DNA of 64,000 nucleotides from an uncultured Eubacteriales bacterium. GTDB taxonomy: Bacteria; Bacillota; Clostridia; Lachnospirales; Lachnospiraceae. A model generated the notes under the pieces. The model saw only the letters and a program-made list of their open reading frames with translations. It was not told the DNA's origin and made no database searches. The DNA lies in assembly GCA_900315015.1 (NCBI GenBank), contig OMXJ01000003.1, positions 1-64,000 on the forward strand. The letters run 5' to 3'. Shown here in pieces: positions 44,193-54,172 of this stretch (position 1 is its first letter; each line of letters starts with the position of its first letter). The position numbers were made by a program, and so were the translations under genes.

Positions 44193-45179
44193 TTGGAAAA
44201 AAGAACTATAACTGCCGATTTTACTGATGAGGATGCAAAGTTTGAACTTAGCCTAAGACCTCAATTTTTAAATGAGTATATCGGACAGGATAAGGTAAAA
44301 AAGAAGCTGAAGGTTTATATAGAAGCCGCAAAGCAAAGAGGTGAGGCACTAGATCATGTGCTTTTGTTTGGACCGCCAGGACTTGGAAAAACTACCTTAG
44401 CGGGAATAATAGCAAATGAAATGGGAAGTAAGCTTAAAATCACCTCAGGACCAGCGATAGAAAAGCCAGGAGATCTAGCAGCAATACTGAATTCTCTATC
44501 GCCTAATGATGTATTGTTTATAGACGAGATACATAGACTTAATAGACAGATAGAAGAAATATTATATCCGGCAATGGAGGATTTTGCACTTGATATAGTA
44601 ATTGGAAAGGGAGCAACTGCTAAATCTGTAAGATTAAAGCTTCCTAAATTTACATTAGTTGCAGCAACGACCAGGGCAGGAATGATATCAGCTCCTTTAA
44701 GAGATAGATTTGGTGTTGTAGATAAGCTAGAATACTATTCAGTGCCTCAGCTTATGACCATAATTGAAGCATCGGCAAAGAAGCTCGGAGTCGATATAGA
44801 TGATGAGGGAGCAAAGGAGTTAGCGAGCAGATCGAGAGGAACTCCAAGAATAGCTAATAGATTCTTAAAAAGAGTAAGGGATTTTGCTCAGATACAGTTT
44901 GATGGAAAAATTAATGAAGAGGTCGCAAAAAAAGCACTAGGTCTTATGGATGTAGATGCTGCAGGCCTTGACAGAGTAGACAGAGAGTTCCTGAAGGCAA
45001 TGATAAATACCTATGGAGGTGGTCCGGTAGGATTAAAAGCGGTAGCCTCAAGCATAGGCGAGGATGCAGGAACGCTAGAGGATGTGTACGAGCCGTTTTT
45101 AGTTCAAAGTGGATATATAAAGAGAACTCCGCAAGGAAGAATGGTTACAGAGCTTGCATATCAGCATCTTGGATTGTAG
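44193..45179 (+). CDS. ruvB: Holliday junction branch-migration motor RuvB
   Basis: AAA+ hexameric DNA motor acting with RuvA. Walker [10 protein letters not shown], Walker [11 protein letters not shown], sensor 1 [11 protein letters not shown], arginine finger APLRDRFG and a C-terminal winged helix ([22 protein letters not shown]). 328-329 residues is normal. It begins with TTG at 44193, five bases after AGGAGG; no in-frame ATG is available nearby. Confidence 0.96.
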   Translation: MEKRTITADFTDEDAKFELSLRPQFLNEYIGQDKVKKKLKVYIEAAKQRGEALDHVLLFGPPGLGKTTLAGIIANEMGSKLKITSGPAIEKPGDLAAILNSLSPNDVLFIDEIHRLNRQIEEILYPAMEDFALDIVIGKGATAKSVRLKLPKFTLVAATTRAGMISAPLRDRFGVVDKLEYYSVPQLMTIIEASAKKLGVDIDDEGAKELASRSRGTPRIANRFLKRVRDFAQIQFDGKINEEVAKKALGLMDVDAAGLDRVDREFLKAMINTYGGGPVGLKAVASSIGEDAGTLEDVYEPFLVQSGYIKRTPQGRMVTELAYQHLGL

Positions 45180-45307
45180 AGGCTTTTATAAGTTGAAATC
45201 AGCTTTAAATATGTACTGTCACGCCTTTATATGGCTATGCATTAAAAAGCTGTGGGATATGATAGAGGCAAAGGGTAAGAAAAAAATAAAAATAAAGCGA
45301 GGCGTTT

Positions 45308-45745
45308 ATGGAAAATACTACTACTACCTGCGAAGTAATTGTTGATGGAAAGAGACTTATGCTCAGTTCAGAAAAGAACATAGAGCATTTAAACAGGATT
45401 GCAGTATATCTTAATGGAAAGATAAAGCAGGTCAAGAGCCAGCAGTTCTATCGTTCAATTTCCAAAGAGAACGCAGACACTATTGTTGAGCTCAATCTTG
45501 CCGATGATGTAATTTCCTTAAAGACACAGATAGAGGATTTAGAAGAGGAGAAGTCAGTAAAGAATGATGAGATTTTCTCTCTAAAGCATGAAATCATCGA
45601 ATTAAAGAGCAAATTAGCAGAGCTTGAGTCCGAAAATCAAAAGCTCAGAGAAGATAAAATAAGTAACGAAAAGGAAATCATCAAGCTTGAGACAGAGCTG
45701 GATGAACGTGCAAAGAAGAATAATAACAATGGCAATAGAAAATAA
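45308..45745 (+). CDS. zapA: cell division protein ZapA
   Basis: Promotes FtsZ ring bundling. The 145-residue protein has the ZapA globular head (TCEVIVDGKRLMLSSEKNIEHLNRIAVYLNGKI) and a long coiled coil (about 75-140, repeated E-L-K-S-L-E heptads). It is longer than E. coli ZapA because of the extra coiled coil, as in many clostridia. ATG 45308 is preceded by AAAGCGAGGCG. Its last 17 bp overlap the next gene. Confidence 0.88.
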   Translation: MENTTTTCEVIVDGKRLMLSSEKNIEHLNRIAVYLNGKIKQVKSQQFYRSISKENADTIVELNLADDVISLKTQIEDLEEEKSVKNDEIFSLKHEIIELKSKLAELESENQKLREDKISNEKEIIKLETELDERAKKNNNNGNRK

Positions 45746-48404
45746 TAAAATAGAACTGCTTGCACCTGCAGGCTCAATGGAGTCGCTTATTGCAGCCATT
45801 AATGCGGGAGCAGATGCGGTTTATGCCGGTGGTGGAAAATTTGGAGCAAGAGCCTTTGCCGAGAATTTTGATGAAAAGACCATGATAAAGGCAATAAAAA
45901 TGGTCCATGCTGCCGGTAAAAAGCTCTATCTTACGGTAAATACTCTATTAAAGCAAAGCGAAATAGAAAATGAGCTGGCTTCATACATAAGACCATATTA
46001 TGAGGCTGGTCTTGATGCGGTCTTAGTGCAGGATATGGGAGTGCTGAAGTTTTTAAATGAGGTTTTCCCTGGTCTAGAACTGCATGCAAGCACGCAGATG
46101 AGCATAAATATGGCAGAGGCGGTAAGCTTCATGCCTGTTACTAGAATCGTTCCATCAAGAGAGCTTTCACTTGATGAGATAAAGATCCTGAGGAAAAGCA
46201 CTGATAAGGAAATAGAATGCTTTGCTCATGGAGCCCTCTGTTACAGCTATTCAGGAAGATGCATGTTCTCGAGTCTGTTCGGAGGAAGGTCTGGAAATAG
46301 AGGAATGTGCGCCGGTTCGTGCAGACTGCGCTATGAAATGGTCGATAATGGAAAGAGCATAGCCGATGGTTATTTACTTAGCTTAAAGGATATGTCTACC
46401 ATATCATTGCTTCCAGAGCTTATGGAGGCAGGTATCAATTCTCTAAAGCTTGAAGGCAGAATGAAGGGGCCTTCTTATGCAGGAGGCGTTGCAAGAATGT
46501 ACCGCGAGGCAATAGATAGCATTCTTGAAAAGGGAAGACCTTTAAGCAGGGAAGAGATAAGAGATAAAGAGAGAAAGCTTGCAGATCTTTATAATAGAGG
46601 AGGCTTTGGAACCGGCTACTATAAGGGGATTGCAGAAACCTTTACAAAAAGGCCGAATCATTACGGTGTTTTAGCTGGAAGAGTTACAGGAATTGGTAAG
46701 GGCTTTGTAAAAATTAAATACGAGATGGATATGGGCGCTCATGACGTTGTAGAAATAAGAAATAAAAGAGGCGTGAGCGAATATGAATATACCCTTAAGG
46801 ATGAAATAAAAAGAGGCAGCGAGGTGCGTGCAAATGTGCTCCGCGGAACCCATGCAGAGATAGGCATGGAGGTATATCGTACCAGAAATGAAAACTTCCT
46901 TAAAGTTATCAATGATAGCTTCGTGAAGGATAAAATATCGACAGCCATATTGCTTGAGACTAAAGCGGTGACTGGTGAAAGGCTTGAAATAAAGGCCTGT
47001 AGAAAAAATGATGATAAAAAGGATCTTCTCTATGCAAAGGTGGAGGGTGATATTGTTGAAAAAGCCTCAAAGCAGGCTGTTTCCGAGGATAGAATAAGGC
47101 AGGCCCTGTCAAAGACGGGCGATACCTGCTTTTTCGTTCAGGAAAAAGAAGATATAAAGGTAAAAGCATCTAGCGATGCCTTTCTTCCAATGTCAGTTCT
47201 CAATGATTTAAGAAGAAAACTTCTTGATGAATTGTATGAAGTTTTAGCAAATGCCGATGCAAGGCTTGATGATAAAAAGCTGATTGACAGCAATTTAAGT
47301 CATGAGGAGCTTGTTTCTTTGATAAGCAGTCAGAAAAAGGATGAGGAGCTTTCAGATAAGATTTCCGAGAGAATAATGCAGCTTAAAGAAGAGAGGGCAA
47401 GGCATGATGAGGTCAATGAGTGCCTTAAAAGAGAGCTTTTAGAGTGTGAAAGCGGCGGTGATTCATCAGCTAAAAGGATTACCTCCTTTAAAAGAAGCTT
47501 TAATTCCTTTAAAATGCGTTTATTTGTTGCACTTACAAAGGAGCAGTTCCTTGCGGCTTTTGAGAGCCCTGGAATAAATGAGTGCGGCATAGATATAACA
47601 GATTTAGATGAAGATGAAATAAAAGAGCTAGCTCTTAAGACTCATGAAAAGGGAAAGACATTTTTAGTTCAGCTTCCTGCAATATGCAAGGTTAAGACCT
47701 ATGCATTTATTGAAAAGGAGGTAAAGAATCTCTTTTCGTATATTGACGGCTTTATAGTATGTAGTAATGAAGAGGTGACTCTTCTTAAGGAAATAATGGC
47801 ACTAGTGCCTTATGCAGAAAAAAAGCTTATTCTCGGCAGAGATCTCTATACAGCTAATAGCTTTGCAGTTGATTATTATCACAGACTAGGCTATGGTTTT
47901 CATACTGTATGTGAGGAACTTAGCGCAGAGGAAATAATGCTTAAGGGCTATAATGATGAAGGATATCTTACAGTTTATGGGAGACTCCCATTGATGCAGA
48001 CGGCGGGCTGTGTTTATAAGAACTATGAAGGTTGTCTTTTATCTGATAAAACAAATAAAACCAGCAGAGAGTGTAACCTTGCATCCCTCCTGCCGGTTGC
48101 ACAGGAAAATGAAAAGGCTCAGTTCATAAAATATAATGAGGGAATATGCTTTAAAATAAAGCCTCATTGTAATTTGAAGAAAAAGGGAGCTGTGTGCGCT
48201 AATACGATATATGATGCAAGGCTTAAGGATCTTTCAGGAAATTATGCAGATGTAAAAGGCACCGGGTGTGCCGGCATAAGATTCGATTTTACCGATGAAA
48301 ATGCAAAAGAGGTAAGAGATGTTTTAAACAGGTTCTTTAATGGAAATGCAGCAGTAGGAAATGGAAAGAAGTTTTCAGGGCATTTCTATACACCGGTAAA
48401 ATGA
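45729..48404 (+). CDS. U32 family peptidase
   Basis: Peptidase family U32 (collagenase-like). N-terminal TIM-barrel-like U32 domain: ELLAPAGSMESLIAAINAGADAVYAGG, FAHGALCYSYSGRCMFSSLFGGRSGNRGMCAGSCRLRYE (the conserved cysteine cluster), and LKLEGRMKGPSYAGGVARMYR. A long C-terminal extension of the DUF3656 type follows. Some members act in tRNA or rRNA hydroxylation rather than proteolysis (TrhP/RlhA), so proteolysis is not certain. ATG 45729 lies inside zapA and no strong ribosome site is seen, so translational coupling is likely. 891 residues. Confidence 0.87.
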   Translation: MAIENNKIELLAPAGSMESLIAAINAGADAVYAGGGKFGARAFAENFDEKTMIKAIKMVHAAGKKLYLTVNTLLKQSEIENELASYIRPYYEAGLDAVLVQDMGVLKFLNEVFPGLELHASTQMSINMAEAVSFMPVTRIVPSRELSLDEIKILRKSTDKEIECFAHGALCYSYSGRCMFSSLFGGRSGNRGMCAGSCRLRYEMVDNGKSIADGYLLSLKDMSTISLLPELMEAGINSLKLEGRMKGPSYAGGVARMYREAIDSILEKGRPLSREEIRDKERKLADLYNRGGFGTGYYKGIAETFTKRPNHYGVLAGRVTGIGKGFVKIKYEMDMGAHDVVEIRNKRGVSEYEYTLKDEIKRGSEVRANVLRGTHAEIGMEVYRTRNENFLKVINDSFVKDKISTAILLETKAVTGERLEIKACRKNDDKKDLLYAKVEGDIVEKASKQAVSEDRIRQALSKTGDTCFFVQEKEDIKVKASSDAFLPMSVLNDLRRKLLDELYEVLANADARLDDKKLIDSNLSHEELVSLISSQKKDEELSDKISERIMQLKEERARHDEVNECLKRELLECESGGDSSAKRITSFKRSFNSFKMRLFVALTKEQFLAAFESPGINECGIDITDLDEDEIKELALKTHEKGKTFLVQLPAICKVKTYAFIEKEVKNLFSYIDGFIVCSNEEVTLLKEIMALVPYAEKKLILGRDLYTANSFAVDYYHRLGYGFHTVCEELSAEEIMLKGYNDEGYLTVYGRLPLMQTAGCVYKNYEGCLLSDKTNKTSRECNLASLLPVAQENEKAQFIKYNEGICFKIKPHCNLKKKGAVCANTIYDARLKDLSGNYADVKGTGCAGIRFDFTDENAKEVRDVLNRFFNGNAAVGNGKKFSGHFYTPVK

Positions 48405-48427
48405 GGTTCTTTTGAATTAGGAGGAAT

Positions 48428-51400
48428 ATGATAAACGTAATTGTTGAAGTCGCAAAATATGTATCAATAGTCATGATGATTATTTATACTTATTCAGCTA
48501 TTGTGGCTTCGATAGCTAAAAACAAGAAAAGAAGAGGAAGACTATTAATTGGAATGGACTGCTGCACCTATATAATCCATTTCGCAGGCTATCTTGTTCT
48601 TTTTGTTGCAAATTCTTTTGATGTAAAATACATAATGATGTACGCAGCACAGTTTATAATAATGCTGCTAGCTGAAATACTCTATAACAGCTTTTATAAA
48701 AAGAAGTCCGGTGTTGTAGCAGCAAATATGAGGCTGTTCATAATACTAGGCTATATCATGATAATGAGAATAGATTCAGAATTAGGCGTAAAGCAGATGC
48801 TGTTTGTTTCGTTCATGCTGATATTAATGCTGCTGATACCTTATCTGATAAAAAAATTCAAGCTGTGGGAAAAATATAAGTATGTATATATAATTGTCGG
48901 TATAGCACTGCTTCTTGCAACACTTGTATTTGGAAAAGAGCTATACGGTGCAAAGAACTGGATAATAATTGCAGGTTTTTCTATCCAGCCATCGGAGTTT
49001 TGTAAGATACTTTTTGTTTTTGGCATATCAGCATTTCTTTATAAAGCAAGAACAAGAATTGATTTAGTAAAAATAACACTTATAGCAGTGGTGTTCCCGG
49101 CCCTTTTGATACTAGAAAAGGATCTTGGAACGGCAGCAGTTTTATACCTTACCTATGTAGTTCTATTATATGCATCATGCGCGAACTACAATATGTATAG
49201 GAGGGTAAAGGTAATTGGAGATGACGGACCTGAGGTAAAGCTTGAAAAAACAGGTACCATGCACGGAGGAAGATATGCAATTATGCTCTGTGTGTGCGGA
49301 GTAATAGGTGCAGTTGCTGCATATTTTATTTTTTCGCATGTAAGAGTGCGTGTAGCAGCCTTCCTGAATCCTGTAGAGACTATTGAATCAAGCGGTTATC
49401 AGATATGTCAGTCATTATTTGCAATAGGAACAGGCGGATGGCTCGGAATGGGTCTTACAAGAGGGCTTCCAGAGAGCATACCGGTAGCAGATGCTGATTT
49501 TATCTATGCGGCTATCTCAGAGGAATACGGAGCATTATTTGCCATCCTGCTTTTGATAGTGATAATTGATACCATGATGATGATGGTATCTATATCCTTA
49601 AAACTTTTCAATCCTTATTACAAGCTTGTATCTCTTGGAATAAGCGTAATATACATGATACAGGTATTCCTCAATGTCGGCGGCTGCGTTAAGGTGGTTC
49701 CAATAACAGGAATCACGCTGCCACTCATATCGGCGGGCGGATCTTCTGTCATAGCGAGCATGATGATGTTCGGCATAATAGAAGGAATGAATGTAAGGCA
49801 TGAGGATGAGGCTGAAAAGATAAAAAGAGAGATAATAGAGCAGAACAGTCTTTACAGCATGAGCCTTGAGGATGAAGCTGAAAAAGATACTAGAGCTAAA
49901 ATAATAAATAAGCACATAACCATAATAAGCTTTGTCATGGCAGCGCTTCTTTACGGCTGCGGTATTTATCAGATTTATTTTATGGCTTTTAAGGCTAGCA
50001 CATTTATAAACAGTCCTTATAATAAGAGAACGACTCTTCTTGAAAAGACAGTTAAAAGAGGAAATATCATATCCTCAGACGGAGTTGTGCTTGCTTATTC
50101 AGAAGGCGAAAGAGTTGAAACTGATGAGGAATTTGATTATAAGGATATAGAAAGTCTATTAGGAAGTGCTTATTATACAGTAAAGAACGGAAAGCTGACC
50201 ATAGTAGATTATACTGATGGAAGCAGTGATACTTTAAGTGAAGGCAATGACGTTGGAACTACTGCAAGAAGAACCTACCCATATAACGACATGTATGCCC
50301 ATACGGTAGGAAGAGTAAGTAAGAGCATGACAGGAATTGAGCTTTCTCAGAATTTTACGCTTCTTACAAGTAATATAAATCCTGTAGAAATAATCGTGAG
50401 GCAGCTTCAGGGAAAGAAGCTTCCAGGAAATGATGTAGTAGTGACTTTAGATTCAAAACTTCAGAAGGCGGCCTATGAGGCCTTAGGAGATTATAAGGGA
50501 GCGGTGGTTGCAATAGAGCCATCAACCGGTAAGATACTTGCAATGGTATCAAAGCCTGCTTATAATCCAAATACCATAAACGAAGAATGGGAAAAGATAG
50601 TTGGAGATGAAAAGAACTCAAAGCTCCTTAATAGAGCAGCTCAGGGAACTTATCCTCCAGGAAGTACCTTTAAAATATTAACGCTTCTTGAATATATTCA
50701 TGAAAATCCTGAAAACTATGAGGAATATGAATATGAATGTACTGGAAGCGGCAGATTTGAAGGAGTTACAATCCACTGTCCGCTAGGAATAATCCATAAA
50801 AAAGAGAATCTTAAGGAATCTTTTGGAAATTCCTGTAATACAAGCTTTGCAAATATCGGAGTAAGCTTAGACCTTGATAGTCTGCATGCTTTAGCGGAGA
50901 GCTTTTTATTTAACAAAAAGCTGCCGACAAATTTAACTACTGCAGTAAGTAACTTTAGTCTTACAAGTGAAAGTGAAAAAACTACTGTAGCTCAGAGCGT
51001 GATCGGTTTATCGAGTGATACGGTATCACCGCTTCATGAGGCAATGATTGCAGCAGCAATAGCAAATCAGGGAAAACTCATGCAGCCTTTTTTGGTACAA
51101 AGCGTACAGAATGCGAATGGCAGGGTGCTTAGAAATTATTCCTCAAAGGAATACGGAGAGCTCTGCAATAAAGAGGATGCAGCTATTTTGACAGAATATA
51201 TGACATATGTAGTAAATAGCGGAACGGGGGCGAAGCTTAAAGATCTCCGCTTTAATGTGGCAGGAAAAACAGGAACGGCGACCTATAATACAGATAAGGA
51301 TGCACATGCCTGGTTCATGGGCTTTGCGTGGGATGGAGATACAGCTGAATACGCAAGCGGTAAGCAGATTGCTGTTGCTGTAGTTGTAGAATCAGCCGGC

Positions 51401-51460
51401 GCAGGAAGTAAATATGCAGTTCCTATAGCTAAAAAAGTACTTTTGGAGTATTTTAAGTAG
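48428..51460 (+). CDS. fused SEDS glycosyltransferase (RodA/FtsW) and class B PBP
   Basis: One 1010-residue chain joins two partners of cell-wall synthesis. Residues about 1-470 form a SEDS protein with about ten helices and motifs GAKNWIIIAGFSIQPSEF, GYQICQSLFAIGTGGWLGMGL, DADFIYAAISEEYG and GITLPLISAGGSS. A transmembrane helix near 500-518 then anchors a class B penicillin-binding transpeptidase: KRGNIISSDGVVLA, SxxK Ser746 in PPGSTFK, SxN S802-C-N804, KTG 947-949. SEDS proteins polymerise glycan and PBPs cross-link it; normally the two are separate. ATG 48428 follows AGGAGGAAT. Downstream of the U32 gene by 23 bp. Confidence 0.93.
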   Translation: MINVIVEVAKYVSIVMMIIYTYSAIVASIAKNKKRRGRLLIGMDCCTYIIHFAGYLVLFVANSFDVKYIMMYAAQFIIMLLAEILYNSFYKKKSGVVAANMRLFIILGYIMIMRIDSELGVKQMLFVSFMLILMLLIPYLIKKFKLWEKYKYVYIIVGIALLLATLVFGKELYGAKNWIIIAGFSIQPSEFCKILFVFGISAFLYKARTRIDLVKITLIAVVFPALLILEKDLGTAAVLYLTYVVLLYASCANYNMYRRVKVIGDDGPEVKLEKTGTMHGGRYAIMLCVCGVIGAVAAYFIFSHVRVRVAAFLNPVETIESSGYQICQSLFAIGTGGWLGMGLTRGLPESIPVADADFIYAAISEEYGALFAILLLIVIIDTMMMMVSISLKLFNPYYKLVSLGISVIYMIQVFLNVGGCVKVVPITGITLPLISAGGSSVIASMMMFGIIEGMNVRHEDEAEKIKREIIEQNSLYSMSLEDEAEKDTRAKIINKHITIISFVMAALLYGCGIYQIYFMAFKASTFINSPYNKRTTLLEKTVKRGNIISSDGVVLAYSEGERVETDEEFDYKDIESLLGSAYYTVKNGKLTIVDYTDGSSDTLSEGNDVGTTARRTYPYNDMYAHTVGRVSKSMTGIELSQNFTLLTSNINPVEIIVRQLQGKKLPGNDVVVTLDSKLQKAAYEALGDYKGAVVAIEPSTGKILAMVSKPAYNPNTINEEWEKIVGDEKNSKLLNRAAQGTYPPGSTFKILTLLEYIHENPENYEEYEYECTGSGRFEGVTIHCPLGIIHKKENLKESFGNSCNTSFANIGVSLDLDSLHALAESFLFNKKLPTNLTTAVSNFSLTSESEKTTVAQSVIGLSSDTVSPLHEAMIAAAIANQGKLMQPFLVQSVQNANGRVLRNYSSKEYGELCNKEDAAILTEYMTYVVNSGTGAKLKDLRFNVAGKTGTATYNTDKDAHAWFMGFAWDGDTAEYASGKQIAVAVVVESAGAGSKYAVPIAKKVLLEYFK

Positions 51461-51493
51461 AGCCCTTGGAAGTAGCCTTAGAGGTGTGTACTA

Positions 51494-51600
51494 CCCACTG
51501 CCTAAAGGCAGTGGGCCCTACGTTAAATGGTTCACCAGACTGAGATAGAAGAAGTTCTGCCTACGATATTAGTAAGCTATAAGTAAGCTACAAGGCTGGT
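51494..51600 (+). repeat. IS200/IS605-like palindromic relic C
   Basis: Perfect 9-bp-stem hairpin CCCACTGCC-TAAA-GGCAGTGGG (51494-51515), followed by TTCACCAGACTGAG, which shares CACCAGAC with relic B. This hairpin is typical of the left end of IS200/IS605-type elements. No transposase remains; it lies 34 bp after the SEDS-PBP stop. Confidence 0.55.
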
Positions 51601-51652
51601 ACTAGGTTGTAAAAGATACTGCGATATATAATGATTTAGGAAAGGAGGGAGC

Positions 51653-53275
51653 ATGGGGTTTTTAGATATTTTCAAAGGTAATAAAGCTAGTGATAGTGAT
51701 TTAAAGAATATTAATTTACTTAATATCAATTACAAGACCGGTGGGGACCCGGTGGTAGCTGAGCCGGCTGAAGCTGCAGAGAGTGATGATGCTGGAAAAG
51801 GGCCTGAAGAAAGCGGCAGCAAGGATATAAAGAACGGGAAAAAAAGATCCTTTAGCATGGGAATTGAACAAATGGTTACACTCAGAAAAGGAAAATATCT
51901 GGTACTTTTAGGAAGATTGCATGGAAAGGCTGTTGCAGGCGATAAAGCAATAATATCCGAGGAACATAAAGAAAATGGAAAATGTGTAGAAGTTGAAATC
52001 ATTGCCTTCTTTGACGCAAATAATAATGAGCTTCCTGTAAAAGAAGCAGTGAACTGCATGGCAGGAGTTATCATTGATAATGTTGAATTAGATGAAAAAT
52101 CTCTTATGACTATTCATTCAGAGAATGCTTCCTTCAGGGAAAAAACAATAGGCATTAAGGAAGTATTGCTGAATAAATACTTAAAGCCGTTTAAATTCAG
52201 AATTGAACTGGAAGTAATTTGGGATCTTTCACTTACAGAGCTGATTGAATTATACGATGTATATATTAGTTACCATAAATCCATATCTGAGAAGCCTTTT
52301 GAAGGAAATGTTGCTGAATTTGATTTATTTATGAGCTTAATACAGTTAAAGCTGTTAAAAGAAAAATCTGTGTATTGTGTTTATAGCAAGAAGACGGGTG
52401 AGCCTTTTATGAAAACCTTAAAGCGCATAAATTCAGAAAAAGGTGAATTTGAGTGCTCATCACCTGGAATAATATTATATACCAAGGAGTATAAGGAAGA
52501 GGCAGAAAAATCACTGAAAAATGTTGAGGAGATTGAGCTTCGAGAAATCGTAAATTTAAAAGAAGACGGAAATTGTAATAATGCAATAGAAGAATTGCTA
52601 ATAAAGGCAGTTTATTCAAACGGAGCAGATATAGTATTATTCAATTCAAGTGACTCTGTAGTTATGAGTGAAGATATTGTAAATAGACCTAAAGAACTTG
52701 ATGGTGAAATATTAAACCCAAAGCTTGTAAAATGGATGCTGCTGATAGGTCAGATGGGAGAAATAAAGAGCCATTTGGAAATGGCTGAATATGACTACTA
52801 TTATGACATGATAGAAAAGAGCGTTATAGAAGCAAAGCTCCTGATGCCGGTTCAACACCCGGAAAAGAAGCCTAAAGCTTTAGTTGAAGCATCAAAGGGA
52901 CGTTCCGGTAAGGTTTCAAATAGGAAGAATTATAGAATTGGCACTAGTAAGAATATGGGAATAAATAAGGAAGATGACTCTCAAAAGGGAGTTACCATTA
53001 GAAATGATGGAGGAAATCTTAGGGTAATTTACCGCTCTAGAATAAAGCTTTCGGTTATTAAAGGAAAAAAGGGCAGAAAAGCAATCTGTCTCTTTACGGA
53101 CATGAAAAGGCTTAGAGATATGTATTCCGGAGAGTGGACCGGAATGATACAGCCACCGGGCAAAATCATAAATGCGGTGGATCTGGTAATCAATCTTTCT
53201 TCATATAAAAAGGGAGGATTATACATTTCAGAGGAAATGTATAAGGAAATGGAAAATAAGTATTTAAAAAAATGA
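51653..53275 (+). CDS. SseB-like protein, 540 residues
   Basis: Unknown function. N-terminus GFLDIFKGNKASD is short and amphipathic, like the start of other SseB-like proteins. An Ala/Glu/Ser-rich spacer (about 32-65) follows, then two globular regions. The last 100 residues (KAICLFTDMKRLRDMYSGEWTGMIQPPGKIINAVDLVINLSSYKKGGLYISEEMY) match the SseB N-terminal fold with its INxxxxxxGLYI pattern. SseB-like domains in Firmicutes are enriched near type VII secretion or toxin genes in some genomes, but none is nearby here. AAGGAGG precedes the ATG. Confidence 0.6.
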   Translation: MGFLDIFKGNKASDSDLKNINLLNINYKTGGDPVVAEPAEAAESDDAGKGPEESGSKDIKNGKKRSFSMGIEQMVTLRKGKYLVLLGRLHGKAVAGDKAIISEEHKENGKCVEVEIIAFFDANNNELPVKEAVNCMAGVIIDNVELDEKSLMTIHSENASFREKTIGIKEVLLNKYLKPFKFRIELEVIWDLSLTELIELYDVYISYHKSISEKPFEGNVAEFDLFMSLIQLKLLKEKSVYCVYSKKTGEPFMKTLKRINSEKGEFECSSPGIILYTKEYKEEAEKSLKNVEEIELREIVNLKEDGNCNNAIEELLIKAVYSNGADIVLFNSSDSVVMSEDIVNRPKELDGEILNPKLVKWMLLIGQMGEIKSHLEMAEYDYYYDMIEKSVIEAKLLMPVQHPEKKPKALVEASKGRSGKVSNRKNYRIGTSKNMGINKEDDSQKGVTIRNDGGNLRVIYRSRIKLSVIKGKKGRKAICLFTDMKRLRDMYSGEWTGMIQPPGKIINAVDLVINLSSYKKGGLYISEEMYKEMENKYLKK

Positions 53276-53285
53276 AGGTGTAATA

Positions 53286-53627
53286 ATGAACATACAGATA
53301 TTTGGAACTAATAAATCCTTTGACACCAAAAAGGCGATGAGATATTTTAAGGAGAGAAATATTCCTTATCAGTTCGTTGACCTAAAGGAAAAGGGGCTTA
53401 GCAAGGGAGAACTTAGGAGTGTCGCCAATGCTGCTCAAGGACTTGATAAGCTGATAAATGAAAAATCAAAGGATACTGAGGCACTAGCTCTAGTAAAATA
53501 TCTATCCGATGAAGATAAGTTCGAGAAGGTGCTCGAAAATCCAAAGCTGCTTGTGGATCCGGTTGTCAGAAATGGTAAGCAGGCTACAGCAGGCTATCAG
53601 CCTGAGGTCTGGAAGGACTGGAAATAA
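53286..53627 (+). CDS. ArsC/Spx-like protein without the catalytic cysteine
   Basis: 113-residue thioredoxin-like protein of the ArsC/Spx family: it begins MNIQIFGTNKSFDTKKAMRYFKERNIPYQFVDLKEKGLSKGELRSV and ends with the family's RPxxxxGKQATAGYxPEVWK pattern (VRNGKQATAGYQPEVW). The position that in ArsC and YffB is the redox or arsenate Cys holds Ser/Phe, and no other Cys is present. Thus it cannot do the standard chemistry. A regulatory Spx-like role or an enzyme that lost activity are both possible. It lies 10 bp after the SseB-like gene. Confidence 0.8.
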   Translation: MNIQIFGTNKSFDTKKAMRYFKERNIPYQFVDLKEKGLSKGELRSVANAAQGLDKLINEKSKDTEALALVKYLSDEDKFEKVLENPKLLVDPVVRNGKQATAGYQPEVWKDWK

Positions 53628-53652
53628 AATTAGAAAAAAATTTAAAATCCAC

Positions 53653-53681
53653 TTGATTTTTGGAAAAAGGTGTGTTATATT
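53653..53681 (+). promoter_or_regulatory. promoter of rplS
   Basis: TTGATT (53653-53658) and TATATT (53676-53681), 17-bp spacing, with an extended-10 TG at 53673-53674. Confidence 0.75.
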
Positions 53682-53687
53682 AAATAT

Positions 53688-53790
53688 TCGTGGGCGTATG
53701 CAAAGGTATATGCAGCCACAAGTACACAGAATGTTCCGCTGTACCATAGAAGCAGGTAGAATGAACATCTGAATTTAAGGAGGATTTAAT
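53688..53790 (+). ncRNA. candidate L19 ribosomal-protein leader
   Basis: About 105-nt untranslated leader before rplS. GTGGGCGTATGC...GTATATGCAGCCAC and GTACACAG...CTGTAC can form two adjacent stems, before the AAGGAGG ribosome site. Firmicutes L19 leaders are known autoregulatory elements, but I cannot match the consensus from memory. Confidence 0.4.
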
Positions 53791-53792
53791 CC

Positions 53793-54146
53793 ATGGAAGA
53801 TTTAGTAAAGGTAGTCGAGAATGCTCAGCTCGAAAAGTTAAACAAGGAAATCGGTGAATTCAACGTTGGTGATACTGTTAAGGTTTATAACCGTATCAAG
53901 GAAGGCGAGAAGTCAAGAGTTCAGATTTTTGAAGGCGTTGTTACTAAGAGACAGAACGGCGGAATCCGTGAGACTTTCACAGTAAGAAAGCTTAGCAGCG
54001 GTGTAGGTGTTGAAAAGACATGGCCACTTCATTCTCCAAACGTAGAGAAGATCGAAGTTGTAAGAAGAGGTAAGGTTAGACGTGCTAGACTTAATTACCT
54101 TCGTGCACTTAGAGGCAAGGCAGCTAAGGTTAAGGAAGTCATCTAA
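53793..54146 (+). CDS. rplS: 50S ribosomal protein L19
   Basis: Ribosomal protein of the 30S-50S interface. The 117-residue sequence shows [93 protein letters not shown], which is the full conserved L19 pattern. Codons are of highly expressed type. Preceded by a leader with AAGGAGG and followed by a terminator. Confidence 0.99.
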   Translation: MEDLVKVVENAQLEKLNKEIGEFNVGDTVKVYNRIKEGEKSRVQIFEGVVTKRQNGGIRETFTVRKLSSGVGVEKTWPLHSPNVEKIEVVRRGKVRRARLNYLRALRGKAAKVKEVI

Positions 54147-54172
54147 TTTAGATTTTAAAACTTCTAAAAATC

